DNA of 64,000 nt from Parapedobacter tibetensis. Lineage in GTDB: Bacteria > Bacteroidota > Bacteroidia > Sphingobacteriales > Sphingobacteriaceae. The position numbers were made by a program, and so were the translations under genes. The notes under the pieces were generated by a model. That model was not told the origin of the DNA. It searched no databases and was given only the letters and a program-made list of their open reading frames with translations. The stretch spans positions 124,001-188,000 of the forward strand of contig NZ_JAMXBE010000003.1 in NCBI RefSeq assembly GCF_024704835.1, in the 5' to 3' direction. Positions 38,009-45,687 of this stretch are shown here, piece after piece (position 1 is the stretch's first letter; every line of letters begins with the position of its first letter).

Positions 38009-38296
38009 CTATATAGTTCCTCTTGGCATTATAAACATTCCAAAGGCGGTAAACAACAAAAGAACTATTGCCAACACACTTAAAAGATAGTATACCCCTC
38101 CATATCTCGATACAAAAAACAAGCTTTGAATCGAAGAAAAAAGCAAACTGACCAACATTATCCAGTTCCAAATAGTCAGGAACAATTTCGCATGTTGGAT
38201 ATTGCTTACAATGGCATAAACTGCTTCATTCCTATATGTCACGGTCAATATGAATAAAACGATAGCAAAGACAAAATTCACCTTATATAACACCAT
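38009..38296 (-). CDS. Small membrane protein, putative immunity protein
   Basis: A 95-residue protein with three or four hydrophobic helices (FVFAIVLFILTVTY, LFLTIWNWIMLVSLLF, YYLLSVLAIVLLLFTAFGMFI). Its ATG lies 1 bp after the stop of the broken RHS fragment at 38298, the usual arrangement of toxin and immunity genes in this array. A membrane immunity protein would fit a membrane-acting toxin, but no toxin class is recognised. Function inferred from position. Confidence 0.5.
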   Translation of the reverse strand: MVLYKVNFVFAIVLFILTVTYRNEAVYAIVSNIQHAKLFLTIWNWIMLVSLLFSSIQSLFFVSRYGGVYYLLSVLAIVLLLFTAFGMFIMPRGTI

Positions 38297-38297
38297 A

Positions 38298-39095
38298 TTA
38301 GTAGCCCATTAGTTTCATCCCATATTTATATCGGTCATTAGTATTAAGAAGTGATCCCTTAAACGTAGGATCAGTGCTTATTTTAGAGGCTGGTGCATTC
38401 CATTTCTTCTTTATTGAGTCTTCGAGTATACTAAGAGATTTATTACTCAACCCCTAATAAAGATCATTTATTACAATCTGTTCATTATAAAGCTGATTAC
38501 TATCCCAAGACTTTGCAGCATTCCCTTTTAAAGCAGGCCCATTATACAATGACTGCAGGCCACTCCAAACATCATCCATGATCAATTTGTTTCCTGAATT
38601 CACGAAGCCCCTTATTTCAGAATTTGAATAATCAAAAAACCCAGTAACTCCCCACAATAACATCTCTAGCTTATCAACAGTAGCGGCCGCTGCACCTGAC
38701 CATTGAGTTTCAAATCCTCTACTAGAAGTTCCATCCTGAAATCATCTGTAGAAATCTGCTCTTTGATCTAGATTCTCGTACTCCTTAAAACCGTCACCCC
38801 TTTGAATATTGGTTTCATCAGCCTTACCCCAAACCGATGTATTATTCTCCCTATCTGATGTCAGCCAATGTCCGTCGCTACCATCCAGCTTTCCATTTGG
38901 ATTTTCCGCATAATAAGCTTCATCATCATCATACTCTTTGAAATACCTCCCATCAGGATCGATAAAACGAATAGGGTTATTCGCTGCATAATTATATGGA
39001 GAATAAGAATAATAGGTATTCGCCAGCGGATCCACACTACCGAAACGTCCAATAACCGGATCATAGAACCTCGCCCCGTAGTCGTAACTATATGA
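38298..39095 (-). pseudogene. RHS C-terminal fragment and toxin end with two in-frame stops
   Basis: Directly after the stop codon of the gene above (39096), in the same frame, the sequence reads [17 protein letters not shown] ... [19 protein letters not shown], the end of an RHS core, then about 180 codons of variable tail ending in RYKYGMKLMGY. Two stops interrupt the frame: TGA at 38742-38744 and TAG at 38454-38456. There is no start codon. The core segment begins exactly at the conserved YDYGARxYDP motif, suggesting homologous recombination there. The toxin tail is not recognised. Confidence 0.65.
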
Positions 39096-39398
39096 TTATA
39101 TCAAAATATTTCTTATCAAACCGAAAATAAAATATAAAAAATGGAAAGTGATGGGGGCGATCAAAAGATAGTCAATAATTCTCCTCCTTATTTCTTTACG
39201 GTAAGTATAGGCGGTAAAAATGGCCGCAAATACGAGAACAACGAAAACTGGCATACCTAATCCGTTGTTATACATCCCGTTTGCTTTTCTAAAACATTCT
39301 ACAGATAACGAATGGGCGTCAAAATAGAATCTTTGATGCAATACATACATTACCAATATCAAAACGCTTCCAATTGTTGGTGGAGCTATTTTTTTCAT
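39096..39398 (-). CDS. Small membrane protein, putative immunity protein
   Basis: A 100-residue protein with three hydrophobic segments (IGSVLILVMYVL, GMPVFVVLVFAAIFTAYTY, IAPITFHFLYFIFGLI). It starts 4 bp after the end of the toxin-44-like fragment and is its likely immunity partner. A short charged KEIRRR lies between helices. No family was recognised; the assignment is positional. Confidence 0.5.
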   Translation of the reverse strand: MKKIAPPTIGSVLILVMYVLHQRFYFDAHSLSVECFRKANGMYNNGLGMPVFVVLVFAAIFTAYTYRKEIRRRIIDYLLIAPITFHFLYFIFGLIRNILI

Positions 39399-39402
39399 AA
39401 CA

Positions 39403-39642
39403 TTAGAACCTCATCCATTTATCCATATTTCGATAACCAGCTTTAATGGCTTTCTGATCCCCCTTAGAATCACCTCCTGTTTTCCATTCATTTAAATTAG
39501 ACCCTATTATTACTTGGGGCAACGTAAAACCATTTGCTCTCATCCAAGCGCCCCATACATATTGTCCTGCATCTGATGGATTGTAAAGAACACTTGAACC
39601 ATTCTGAAAGGCAAACCTAACTTCTGCATGTTTTCCGTTGAC
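39403..39642 (-). CDS. Orphan toxin C-terminal fragment, toxin-44-like
   Basis: The frame opens immediately after the stop of the preceding immunity gene (39643) and has no start codon. About 79 codons read GKHAEVRFAFQNGSSVLYN, then DAGQYVWGAWMRANGFTL ... WKTGGDSKGDQKAIKAGY. The pattern Tyr-Asn-x-x-Asp-Ala-Gly-x-x-x-Trp-Gly, then Asp-Gln-x-Ala-Ile-x-x-Gly, resembles the polymorphic 'bacterial toxin 44' domain as I remember it. As it stands it is a silent cassette that would need fusion to a core to be expressed. Confidence 0.5.
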   Translation of the reverse strand, partial: VNGKHAEVRFAFQNGSSVLYNPSDAGQYVWGAWMRANGFTLPQVIIGSNLNEWKTGGDSKGDQKAIKAGYRNMDKWMRF

Positions 39643-39834
39643 TTACCCTCTCAGCGGCTTTCCCCCTCTTTCGACTCCAATTTTAATGTTTTTACATAAA
39701 TACCCAACTACATATTCTTTTCTGGTAGTTAATTCTATATCTTGGTTTTGTATCAAATCATCTATAGCCTTATCAATTAACTCCCAAAGTTGGGTTTGTT
39801 CATATTCTTTGTATGGATGTTCTATTTTTTTCAT
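39643..39834 (-). CDS. Small cytoplasmic immunity-type protein
   Basis: A 63-residue charged protein (KKIEHPYKEYEQTQLWEL ... EYVVGYLCKNIKIGV). Its ATG overlaps the TGA of the upstream toxin fragment by one base (TGATG), so translation is probably coupled in a functional cassette. It ends with GGKPLRG, and the next toxin fragment begins on the following codon. The family is not recognised. Confidence 0.5.
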   Translation of the reverse strand: MKKIEHPYKEYEQTQLWELIDKAIDDLIQNQDIELTTRKEYVVGYLCKNIKIGVERGGKPLRG

Positions 39835-40085
39835 CACTTGTTTTTATTTTTGGGCCCATCTGGCCAAATTTGATTGCCGTCGAAATCTACTTCTTTAACT
39901 TTTTTCCCTGTTTTCGGGTCAGTAACATCCCAATGATCTTTGTGTTTCATATCCTTCTTCCAAATATTTCCTTGTTTATCTCTCCAACCTTGCCCACCTT
40001 TTAACTTCGTTAAGTTTCCCGGAGGTGCTTTTAAAAACTTCGCTACCCCCCTAGCGGCTTTTCTTACATCATTTGACTTTTCTGA
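39834..40085 (-). CDS. Orphan toxin C-terminal fragment with HWDV motif
   Basis: The frame opens after an in-frame stop (40086-40088), overlaps the end of the preceding immunity gene and has no usable start. It reads RKAARGVAKFLKAPPGNL, then GWRDKQGNIWKKDMKHKDHW and DVTDPKTGKKVKEVDFDGNQ, ending IWPDGPKNKNK. The Ala-Ala-Arg-Gly junction corresponds to GCCGCTAGGGGGG at 40045-40058. The lysine-rich, strand-like end with His/Asp resembles small RNase toxins of the colicin E3/toxin-37 type, but I cannot assign a family. Immunity gene: 39643-39834. Confidence 0.5.
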   Translation of the reverse strand, partial: SEKSNDVRKAARGVAKFLKAPPGNLTKLKGGQGWRDKQGNIWKKDMKHKDHWDVTDPKTGKKVKEVDFDGNQIWPDGPKNKNK

Positions 40086-40537
40086 TTAATAATATATTTC
40101 CAATCTCTTTCAGTTTGTTTCCAATAATTGCGATTCATTCTAAATTCCTCATATGATATTTCGGTTTTGTTTAAATCACCCAATAAAAAGGTATATTCAT
40201 TGAAGTCTGATTCGCTATTACCCAACTCAATTACAAAATAAAACGGGTCAGTCCATTGTTCCGTGGTATTCTCTATTCCCCAAATTATTACACCCCATAT
40301 TGACAACTTATTTTTATCCAACTCAACAACTGTTAATAAACTATCATCAAGCCATTTCTTTGAGTCCCAATCATCTCTTAACTTCAGAAGAGCACCTAAT
40401 AAACCTGCCAAGAGAAATGATGTGTCACCAAGTATCTCATTATAATGGTCTACTCCCGATTTCATGGATTTAATCTTATCCAAGCAACTCCAAAGCTCGT
40501 TAACTAACATTATCTGTATTTCCTCTACCGATTTCAT
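40064..40537 (-). CDS. Putative immunity protein (157 aa)
   Basis: A 157-residue acidic cytoplasmic protein with several aromatic strands (KLSIWGVIIWGIENTTEQW, DPFYFVIELGNSES). The ATG follows the stop of the toxin fragment at 40538 directly, with no spacer. By position it protects against that toxin. Ends QKSQMM, followed by the next cassette. Confidence 0.5.
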   Translation of the reverse strand: MKSVEEIQIMLVNELWSCLDKIKSMKSGVDHYNEILGDTSFLLAGLLGALLKLRDDWDSKKWLDDSLLTVVELDKNKLSIWGVIIWGIENTTEQWTDPFYFVIELGNSESDFNEYTFLLGDLNKTEISYEEFRMNRNYWKQTERDWKYIINQKSQMM

Positions 40538-41045
40538 TTATCTGTTTTGAAGGTGTTTTTCGATTGCCTTTATCAAATCTTGTTCTGCCCCTTGTCTTTG
40601 CCCATGAGCTCTATCTCGTCCCATTCGAGAAGTAACCTTTATCCTTTGTTGAACACTTTGTTTAAGTTCCTGATGGAGAATTTGCAATTCCTCTTTAGAA
40701 TACCTACCTAAATCTTTTATTTTAGGTAATGTACCATGGACTTTTCTTGTAGCATCTAAACTTTTTACCCGCCTTAGCGGCACCCGCTTCAATACCTACA
40801 CCCCAGTTTCTATAATCTACTAAATCCTGCTTATTTTGACAACAATTTGCTAGACCATTTTCAGTAACCTCAAAGCTTGTTTTCTTTGCAGTTTTCGTGT
40901 TAATGAAAGAATAGCTACGACACGTCTGTTCGCAGTCGATTGGATTTGCTGAAATAGGAGTTACAAATAATACAGAAAGCAATAAGGTAATAAGAATACA
41001 CAGTATTCTCGCTATCAACTTTTCTATATTAAATAATTCTTTCAT
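40538..41045 (-). pseudogene. Short secreted carrier plus toxin, broken by a homopolymer frameshift
   Basis: The ATG at 41045 overlaps the barstar stop (ATGA). The first frame gives a signal peptide or membrane helix (ILCILITLLLSVLFVTPISA), a cysteine-containing leader (CEQTCRSYS; NCCQNKQDLVDYRNW) and the junction EAGAAKAGK. At an A5 run (minus strand, 40762-40766) the frame must shift: removing one A joins AAKAGK to SLDATRKVHGTLPKIKDLGR and on to a basic, helical toxin end (GRDRAHGQRQGAEQDLIKA). The toxin family is unknown. It is either a true frameshift mutation, a phase-variable site or a sequencing error. Confidence 0.6.
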
Positions 41046-41416
41046 ATACTTACTAATGCTTTTAAAGCATCCTCTGAAGATTTTGGAAATATGACTTCTA
41101 AATAATGGTTCTCATCTGTTTGCCAATCTTGGACAGCATCATTTAGTATTTCCAAATAAATTTTCAAGTCATTTTCTTCAATATGAGGTATTACAGTATG
41201 TATCAAAACAATTCCCTTGTTCTGCATCCAATGAAAATCCCTTAAACAGTCAGATAAAGCATCCCAATTAAAGCTAAAGTAATCTGGTAGTTGCAGTTTA
41301 TTATATAGTTCATTTAACAACTCCCCCTTAGTCCTTACATTGGAATCTACCTCCGCTATGAATGATTGGATTGGCTGATAAGAATTTATATCTTCTATGA
41401 ATTTGAAGTGTACCAT
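41042..41416 (-). CDS. Barstar-family RNase inhibitor (immunity)
   Basis: A 124-residue protein. The segment TKGELLNELYNKLQLPDYF, followed by FNWDALSDCLRDF, matches the barstar signature that plugs the barnase active site. The gene begins 13 bp after the barnase-like toxin gene, the expected cognate pair. The start is placed at ATG 41416, since the upstream extension to 41485 overlaps the toxin gene. It should bind the toxin in the cytoplasm and block its RNase activity. Recognition of both partners makes this the best-supported toxin/immunity pair in the window. Confidence 0.85.
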   Translation of the reverse strand: MVHFKFIEDINSYQPIQSFIAEVDSNVRTKGELLNELYNKLQLPDYFSFNWDALSDCLRDFHWMQNKGIVLIHTVIPHIEENDLKIYLEILNDAVQDWQTDENHYLEVIFPKSSEDALKALVSI

Positions 41417-41429
41417 AATTGAAATGATT

Positions 41430-42005
41430 TTATCTGATTGGAATAAATGTTTTGTAATGGTCTGGAGTAAACCACATCTGCCCATTTTGACCTGTTACAA
41501 TTCTCATTGGTCCCGGTCCCGTAACTCCAGGAGTAGGGTGAACAAATTCTCGATAAAATCCTGAGTTCTGTTTCGGTAGTAGTCCTTCTAAATTTTTGAA
41601 AATGGAGCCATCATTGCGGTGCGGGAACTTGCCTCCTGATGCAATTCTATTTAATGTTGGTTGTAAATCTGTTAACCCTTTAGAGGTTGAAACAAAGCGT
41701 GTTGATAACTGACCTGCCCCCTTAGCGGCAACACTTACAACATCTGCTAAAACTTCACACTCTGACCCGGTCTTGTCTTTTGAAAGTATTCGACCTAACC
41801 CACCAGTAAAACCAGCTTCTGCCCAAACCGAACTTTCGATTTCATCATAGGTATAAGAATAAGAAGTAGGACTATGAGGATCAAGCCCTGAATTTGTAAA
41901 GTTTGCAAAAGCAACTACGATAGTAAATTGGAAAATGAAAATGGAGATTAGGCTGAGAAGTATTTTTATCAACCAAGGCATCCTATATTTTAGAACTTCA
42001 CTCAT
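41430..42005 (-). CDS. Barnase-like ribonuclease toxin with its own membrane leader
   Basis: A 191-residue protein. A hydrophobic N-terminal segment (LIKILLSLISIFIFQFTIVVAFA), a short linker and the junction SVAAKGAGQ precede a C-terminal barnase-type RNase domain. Visible catalytic candidates match barnase order: Glu in GFYREFVHP, Arg in GPMRIVTG and His in TPDHYKTFIPIR; the loop GGKFPHRNDGSIFKN corresponds to the guanine-site region. No RHS core is attached. The ATG at 42005 overlaps the preceding immunity gene by 8 bp. The barstar gene follows. Confidence 0.85.
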   Translation of the reverse strand: MSEVLKYRMPWLIKILLSLISIFIFQFTIVVAFANFTNSGLDPHSPTSYSYTYDEIESSVWAEAGFTGGLGRILSKDKTGSECEVLADVVSVAAKGAGQLSTRFVSTSKGLTDLQPTLNRIASGGKFPHRNDGSIFKNLEGLLPKQNSGFYREFVHPTPGVTGPGPMRIVTGQNGQMWFTPDHYKTFIPIR

Positions 42006-42225
42006 TATCTTTTTTGCCAATAGCTACTAAAACATTTTCTCCTTCCAGTTCTTTCTGCTCTACTCTGACTTTAGTACCTGGAAGAAACTCCCATTCTTCA
42101 TCATCAGGATCATAAATTTCTTCTCCCTTAAGTTGAAAGATATTTTCACCTATTTCGATAGCTGGAACAGGTCGATAAACAATCGTTCCTTCTCCTAAAA
42201 GCTGTATGTATATTGTTTTTTTCAT
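41998..42225 (-). CDS. Small immunity-type protein next to the RHS/colicin-E5-like toxin
   Basis: A 75-residue acidic protein (KKTIYIQLLGEGTIVYRPVP ... DPDDEEWEFLPGTKVRVEQ) with an all-beta look. It starts 3 bp after the RHS toxin stop, and its acidic nature suits binding of a basic RNase. I recognise it as a small protein that commonly accompanies such RHS genes, without a named family. Confidence 0.6.
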   Translation of the reverse strand: MKKTIYIQLLGEGTIVYRPVPAIEIGENIFQLKGEEIYDPDDEEWEFLPGTKVRVEQKELEGENVLVAIGKKDNE

Positions 42226-42228
42226 TAT

Positions 42229-45200
42229 TTAATACTTGAACCCCGGACCTCCTACGTGTAGAAGTTCATTCGTAACATTATCCGTTACTACTGATTGACC
42301 TGTTTTAGGATGAACATAACGAGTTGCCCCATTTGCTTTATTTACATTATTCATTGCTTTGAACTGTTTTCCTTTAGAAATCGCCTCACCTATTTGTTTT
42401 TCTGTCCATCCTCTTTTAGTAAGTTGATTAGCCCATTTCGTAGATGATTTAAAGCTACCATATGTCCACTTACTCCCCTTAGCGGCTTTGATAACCTTAC
42501 CAATTGACGCAGGATTTCCCCTGCCAATATCCATGGGATATCCCATCGTAGGAAGCGGGCCAAGGTTCCTTCCATTGATATCATATCGGTAACCACCTTC
42601 CTCACCCCCAGTCAGAATATATCTTACCAAACCCAAGGGTCCCGAATATGGCGAAATGTTTGATCCCGCCAAACTCATGGAAACGGTTTGTCTTCCCGTC
42701 ACAGATGCCGTTGGCAATAACGAAGTAGAAGTATTGGTGCCGCCCTCTCCTTCCATTACGATAATATCGCCCGGTTTTGCACCAGCCGGTATTTCGTCAC
42801 CCGGGGGCAAGTGAAAAGTCGTGTCACTTGCCGACATTCCATCCGGGTCTATATACCGTAATGGATTATTCAGTGCATAATTGTAAGGAGACACATCGTC
42901 GAAGTCCTCCGCCAGCGGATCCACCACTCCCCACCGTCCGATCACCGGGTCATACAGCCTCGCGCCGTAGTCGTAATAACCCGTTACGTCCTGCTGTTCC
43001 TTGCCATTGTAAAGGTAACGGTTTTTTGTCGCGGGGACAACATTGCCCGTGGGATGCTGCAAGCCGAACGGGTAATAGTCCGTACGCAGGTTGACCGTGG
43101 TAAGCGCATCGGAAGCAAAACCGCTCCGCGCGTTGCCAAGATGGTCCTTCAGCACGTAATCGTATTTACCGGTCGGGAGGATCCGTCCTTCCTCCGTGTG
43201 GATAAGGCTCAGCGTGGTGCCCTCCCACTCGACCCCATTGATATAGTCCGTGGTGATGCTCCCGGTCACCGAACGCAGTTTCCTGCCCGTGGCATCGTAC
43301 GTATAGGTGGCAGGATTCGTACCGCTGACCGTTTTCGGCAGGTTCAGCTCATTGTAGGCAATCGTGCGGTTCAACCGTCCATCCCGTGTCATGTTGCCGT
43401 TGCCGTCATACGTGTACGCCGTACCCACTCCTGTGATCCGGTTCAGGCGGCTGCTGCCCAACGGAAGGTACTCGTAATCCATGGCCGAGCCATCCCGGGT
43501 GAGCCGCTGGATGTTACCCATTGGATCGTATTCCGGATTTTCACTCCGGCTGCCGCTGCCGGAACCTGTCGCCAGGCGGTTCAGCTTATCATAGGTGTAG
43601 TTATAGTACTGTGTACCCTGTCCGAGATGCTGCCACTCCTGCCGGCTGATGTTGCCGTTGAACTGCCGCACCACGCCGGTGATGCTTTCATTGTACTTCA
43701 GGTATTGCCTGAACTTCGTGGAAACACTTTCGCTGAGCCAACCCCGGGGATTGTAGGCATAGGTCACCGTTTCGCCGAACGATGTCCCGTCCGTACTGTG
43801 CAGGCTTTTCGTGCGCAGCTGCCCGATGTCATTGTAACCGTTGCGGGCGATGAGCGTGCGCGTACCCGTGTTCAGAGTCTTCCATGTATCCAGCGGACGG
43901 CCCCGGTGGTCATGGGTGTGTTCCGTTCTTACCGTAGCCGATAGGCTGCCGGAAGCGTAGTGCCGCCGCGTACTGGTCAATACCTGCCCTGTGAAGCTGT
44001 ACTCCGTGGCAAGGTCATCATAGTTATTGGCAGTGTAACCGGAGCTCCCGCCTTTGTAGTGCTGGCCGATCTCCCGTACCATGTTTCCGCGATCATCGTA
44101 GTACACCGCGGTCCAAAGGTATTGGCCGGTGCCCAACACGTTCACCCGGGAGACCGTGGGAAGGCCTTTTGTCAGTTTGCTGTATTCCCCGGACTTATCG
44201 TAGCTCCCGGGCAGCCCTGCCACGTCATAATCATCGAAGAACTGTTCGGTCAGTACCGTGACTCCACCGGTGGGCCACGACCGATCCGTGTAGGTATTTC
44301 CTGGCCGCTCCTCCCACGCATTGCTACCCGTCTGCGCATCCACCTGGGTCTGTACCGTACCTCGGTAATCCTGGCCCGCAGTGGCGCCGTGGTTCCAAAA
44401 TCCAGTACGTACCACCCGTCCATGGGCGTCATACTTGGTCACCACCCACTGCTGGGGTGATTTCATCCGCTGCGCGCTATCCTGCGTGGCAACTATTTGG
44501 TCCAGCTTGTTGTAAACAAAAAACTCCCTGCCCTTGCCGGGAACCCGCTTCTCCACCGGACGGCCGCGCCCGTCGTACCTGTAGTGGTATACATGGTTGG
44601 CCAGCCACGTATTGCGGGTTGTTCCTACAGCGGGCAGGGTACCCCGGTCGGGTGCCGCACCGGGCGTGAGCACGAACGCCAGGCGGCCGAAGTCGTCGTA
44701 GACATAGTAGGTGCTCAGTACGGCGCCTGCATCATAGGTCCGTTTCAATACCACCCTTCCCTGCTTATCGATGTACTCCTCCACCGTGCCGTTACGGCCG
44801 TCACCGATCAGCCAATTCTCATCCCTGGTGATGGTCACGTAGAGTTCCCCGGCGCTGTAGATGGCATTGGACGCGAGTGCCAGCGTGGGCGTGCCCTGTG
44901 CGCTGAGGCTGACCCCGTAAAGTGCCACGCGCCTGCCGGAAATGCCGAAGCTGCCCGCGTCATTGGTGCCGTATTCCACCATCACTGTGCGGCCACCCGT
45001 GGATGTACGGGCACCCAGTTGCCAGGCATCGCCCGGGAAACCCTGCTCCTGCACGCGGTCCAGTGGGGACGGTTCGTATTTGCGCGGGGCAAACGAGGGG
45101 GTGAGGGTTGTCCCTGATATCGGGTCGATTTTAACCACCCCCGTAGGTGGACCATTGTAGTAGGTGGCCTGCTGCGTCACAGCCCCGGCCTTGAATGCAC

Positions 45201-45675
45201 CTCCCGCACCCGTGCCCGTGCCATAGGGGAGGTAGTCCTTGTCCCGGCGGCCGAAGGCGTCATAGGCTATCGGGGCGACCACATCGCGGTAGCCCGTGCC
45301 GCCGGACGCCTTCACCCCTACTTCCTGCATCTCCCGGCCGAGGCCATCGTAGTACGTGATGTCACGCATCGCATCGGCCACCGTGAGCGTGGACGGCGGC
45401 GTATCCCCGAAGCCGCGCAGATAGACCGTCTTCTGGATGTAGTTCTGGTTGTTGCTGGCCGCATTGCCCAGTCCCGTAGCTGCCGGGGCGATAAAGGCGT
45501 GGAAATTGCCCGTGCTCGTAAAGCCCGGACTGAGTGTCACCGTCGTAGGCGCCGAGTACTGACCCGTGGCGCCGGGTTTATTCAGCACCAGCTGCCCGCT
45601 GGCCGTTATTGAAAGGCATACAAAAAGCAGTGCGATTATCGGGTATCTCATAGTTTTCATATCTTGAATATTCAT
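42229..45675 (-). CDS. RHS (DUF6443) polymorphic toxin with colicin-E5-like C-terminus
   Basis: A 1148-residue exported protein: signal peptide (YPIIALLFVCLSITASGQ), a DUF6443-type N-domain (residues about 80-200; RDITYYDGLGREMQEVG), many YD/RHS repeats, the core end [16 protein letters not shown] ... NPLRYIDPDGM near residue 900-940, a linker, then at about residue 1063 the junction KAAKGSKW. The tail GWTEKQIGEAISKGKQF, GATRYVHPKTGQSVVTDNV and LLHVGGPGFKY matches the colicin E5-type tRNase domain as I remember it. The RHS shell would encapsulate the toxin. The core is GC-rich and the tail AT-rich. Last gene of the operon starting at 54144. Confidence 0.85.
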   Translation of the reverse strand: MNIQDMKTMRYPIIALLFVCLSITASGQLVLNKPGATGQYSAPTTVTLSPGFTSTGNFHAFIAPAATGLGNAASNNQNYIQKTVYLRGFGDTPPSTLTVADAMRDITYYDGLGREMQEVGVKASGGTGYRDVVAPIAYDAFGRRDKDYLPYGTGTGAGGAFKAGAVTQQATYYNGPPTGVVKIDPISGTTLTPSFAPRKYEPSPLDRVQEQGFPGDAWQLGARTSTGGRTVMVEYGTNDAGSFGISGRRVALYGVSLSAQGTPTLALASNAIYSAGELYVTITRDENWLIGDGRNGTVEEYIDKQGRVVLKRTYDAGAVLSTYYVYDDFGRLAFVLTPGAAPDRGTLPAVGTTRNTWLANHVYHYRYDGRGRPVEKRVPGKGREFFVYNKLDQIVATQDSAQRMKSPQQWVVTKYDAHGRVVRTGFWNHGATAGQDYRGTVQTQVDAQTGSNAWEERPGNTYTDRSWPTGGVTVLTEQFFDDYDVAGLPGSYDKSGEYSKLTKGLPTVSRVNVLGTGQYLWTAVYYDDRGNMVREIGQHYKGGSSGYTANNYDDLATEYSFTGQVLTSTRRHYASGSLSATVRTEHTHDHRGRPLDTWKTLNTGTRTLIARNGYNDIGQLRTKSLHSTDGTSFGETVTYAYNPRGWLSESVSTKFRQYLKYNESITGVVRQFNGNISRQEWQHLGQGTQYYNYTYDKLNRLATGSGSGSRSENPEYDPMGNIQRLTRDGSAMDYEYLPLGSSRLNRITGVGTAYTYDGNGNMTRDGRLNRTIAYNELNLPKTVSGTNPATYTYDATGRKLRSVTGSITTDYINGVEWEGTTLSLIHTEEGRILPTGKYDYVLKDHLGNARSGFASDALTTVNLRTDYYPFGLQHPTGNVVPATKNRYLYNGKEQQDVTGYYDYGARLYDPVIGRWGVVDPLAEDFDDVSPYNYALNNPLRYIDPDGMSASDTTFHLPPGDEIPAGAKPGDIIVMEGEGGTNTSTSLLPTASVTGRQTVSMSLAGSNISPYSGPLGLVRYILTGGEEGGYRYDINGRNLGPLPTMGYPMDIGRGNPASIGKVIKAAKGSKWTYGSFKSSTKWANQLTKRGWTEKQIGEAISKGKQFKAMNNVNKANGATRYVHPKTGQSVVTDNVTNELLHVGGPGFKY

Positions 45676-45687
45676 GGCTGTCGGTTT

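Noticed and set aside
40762-40766. Programmed ribosomal frameshifting at the A5 run
   Set aside because: No slippery heptamer with a supporting pseudoknot was evident, and several other genes of the array are plainly decayed; phase variation, mutation or base-call error are likelier.
43054-43944. Long plus-strand frame of 296 codons opposite the RHS gene
   Set aside because: It is antisense to a GC-rich, repeat-containing RHS core, has no recognisable domain and no promoter. Several similar frames lie opposite the same gene (for example 44497-45117).
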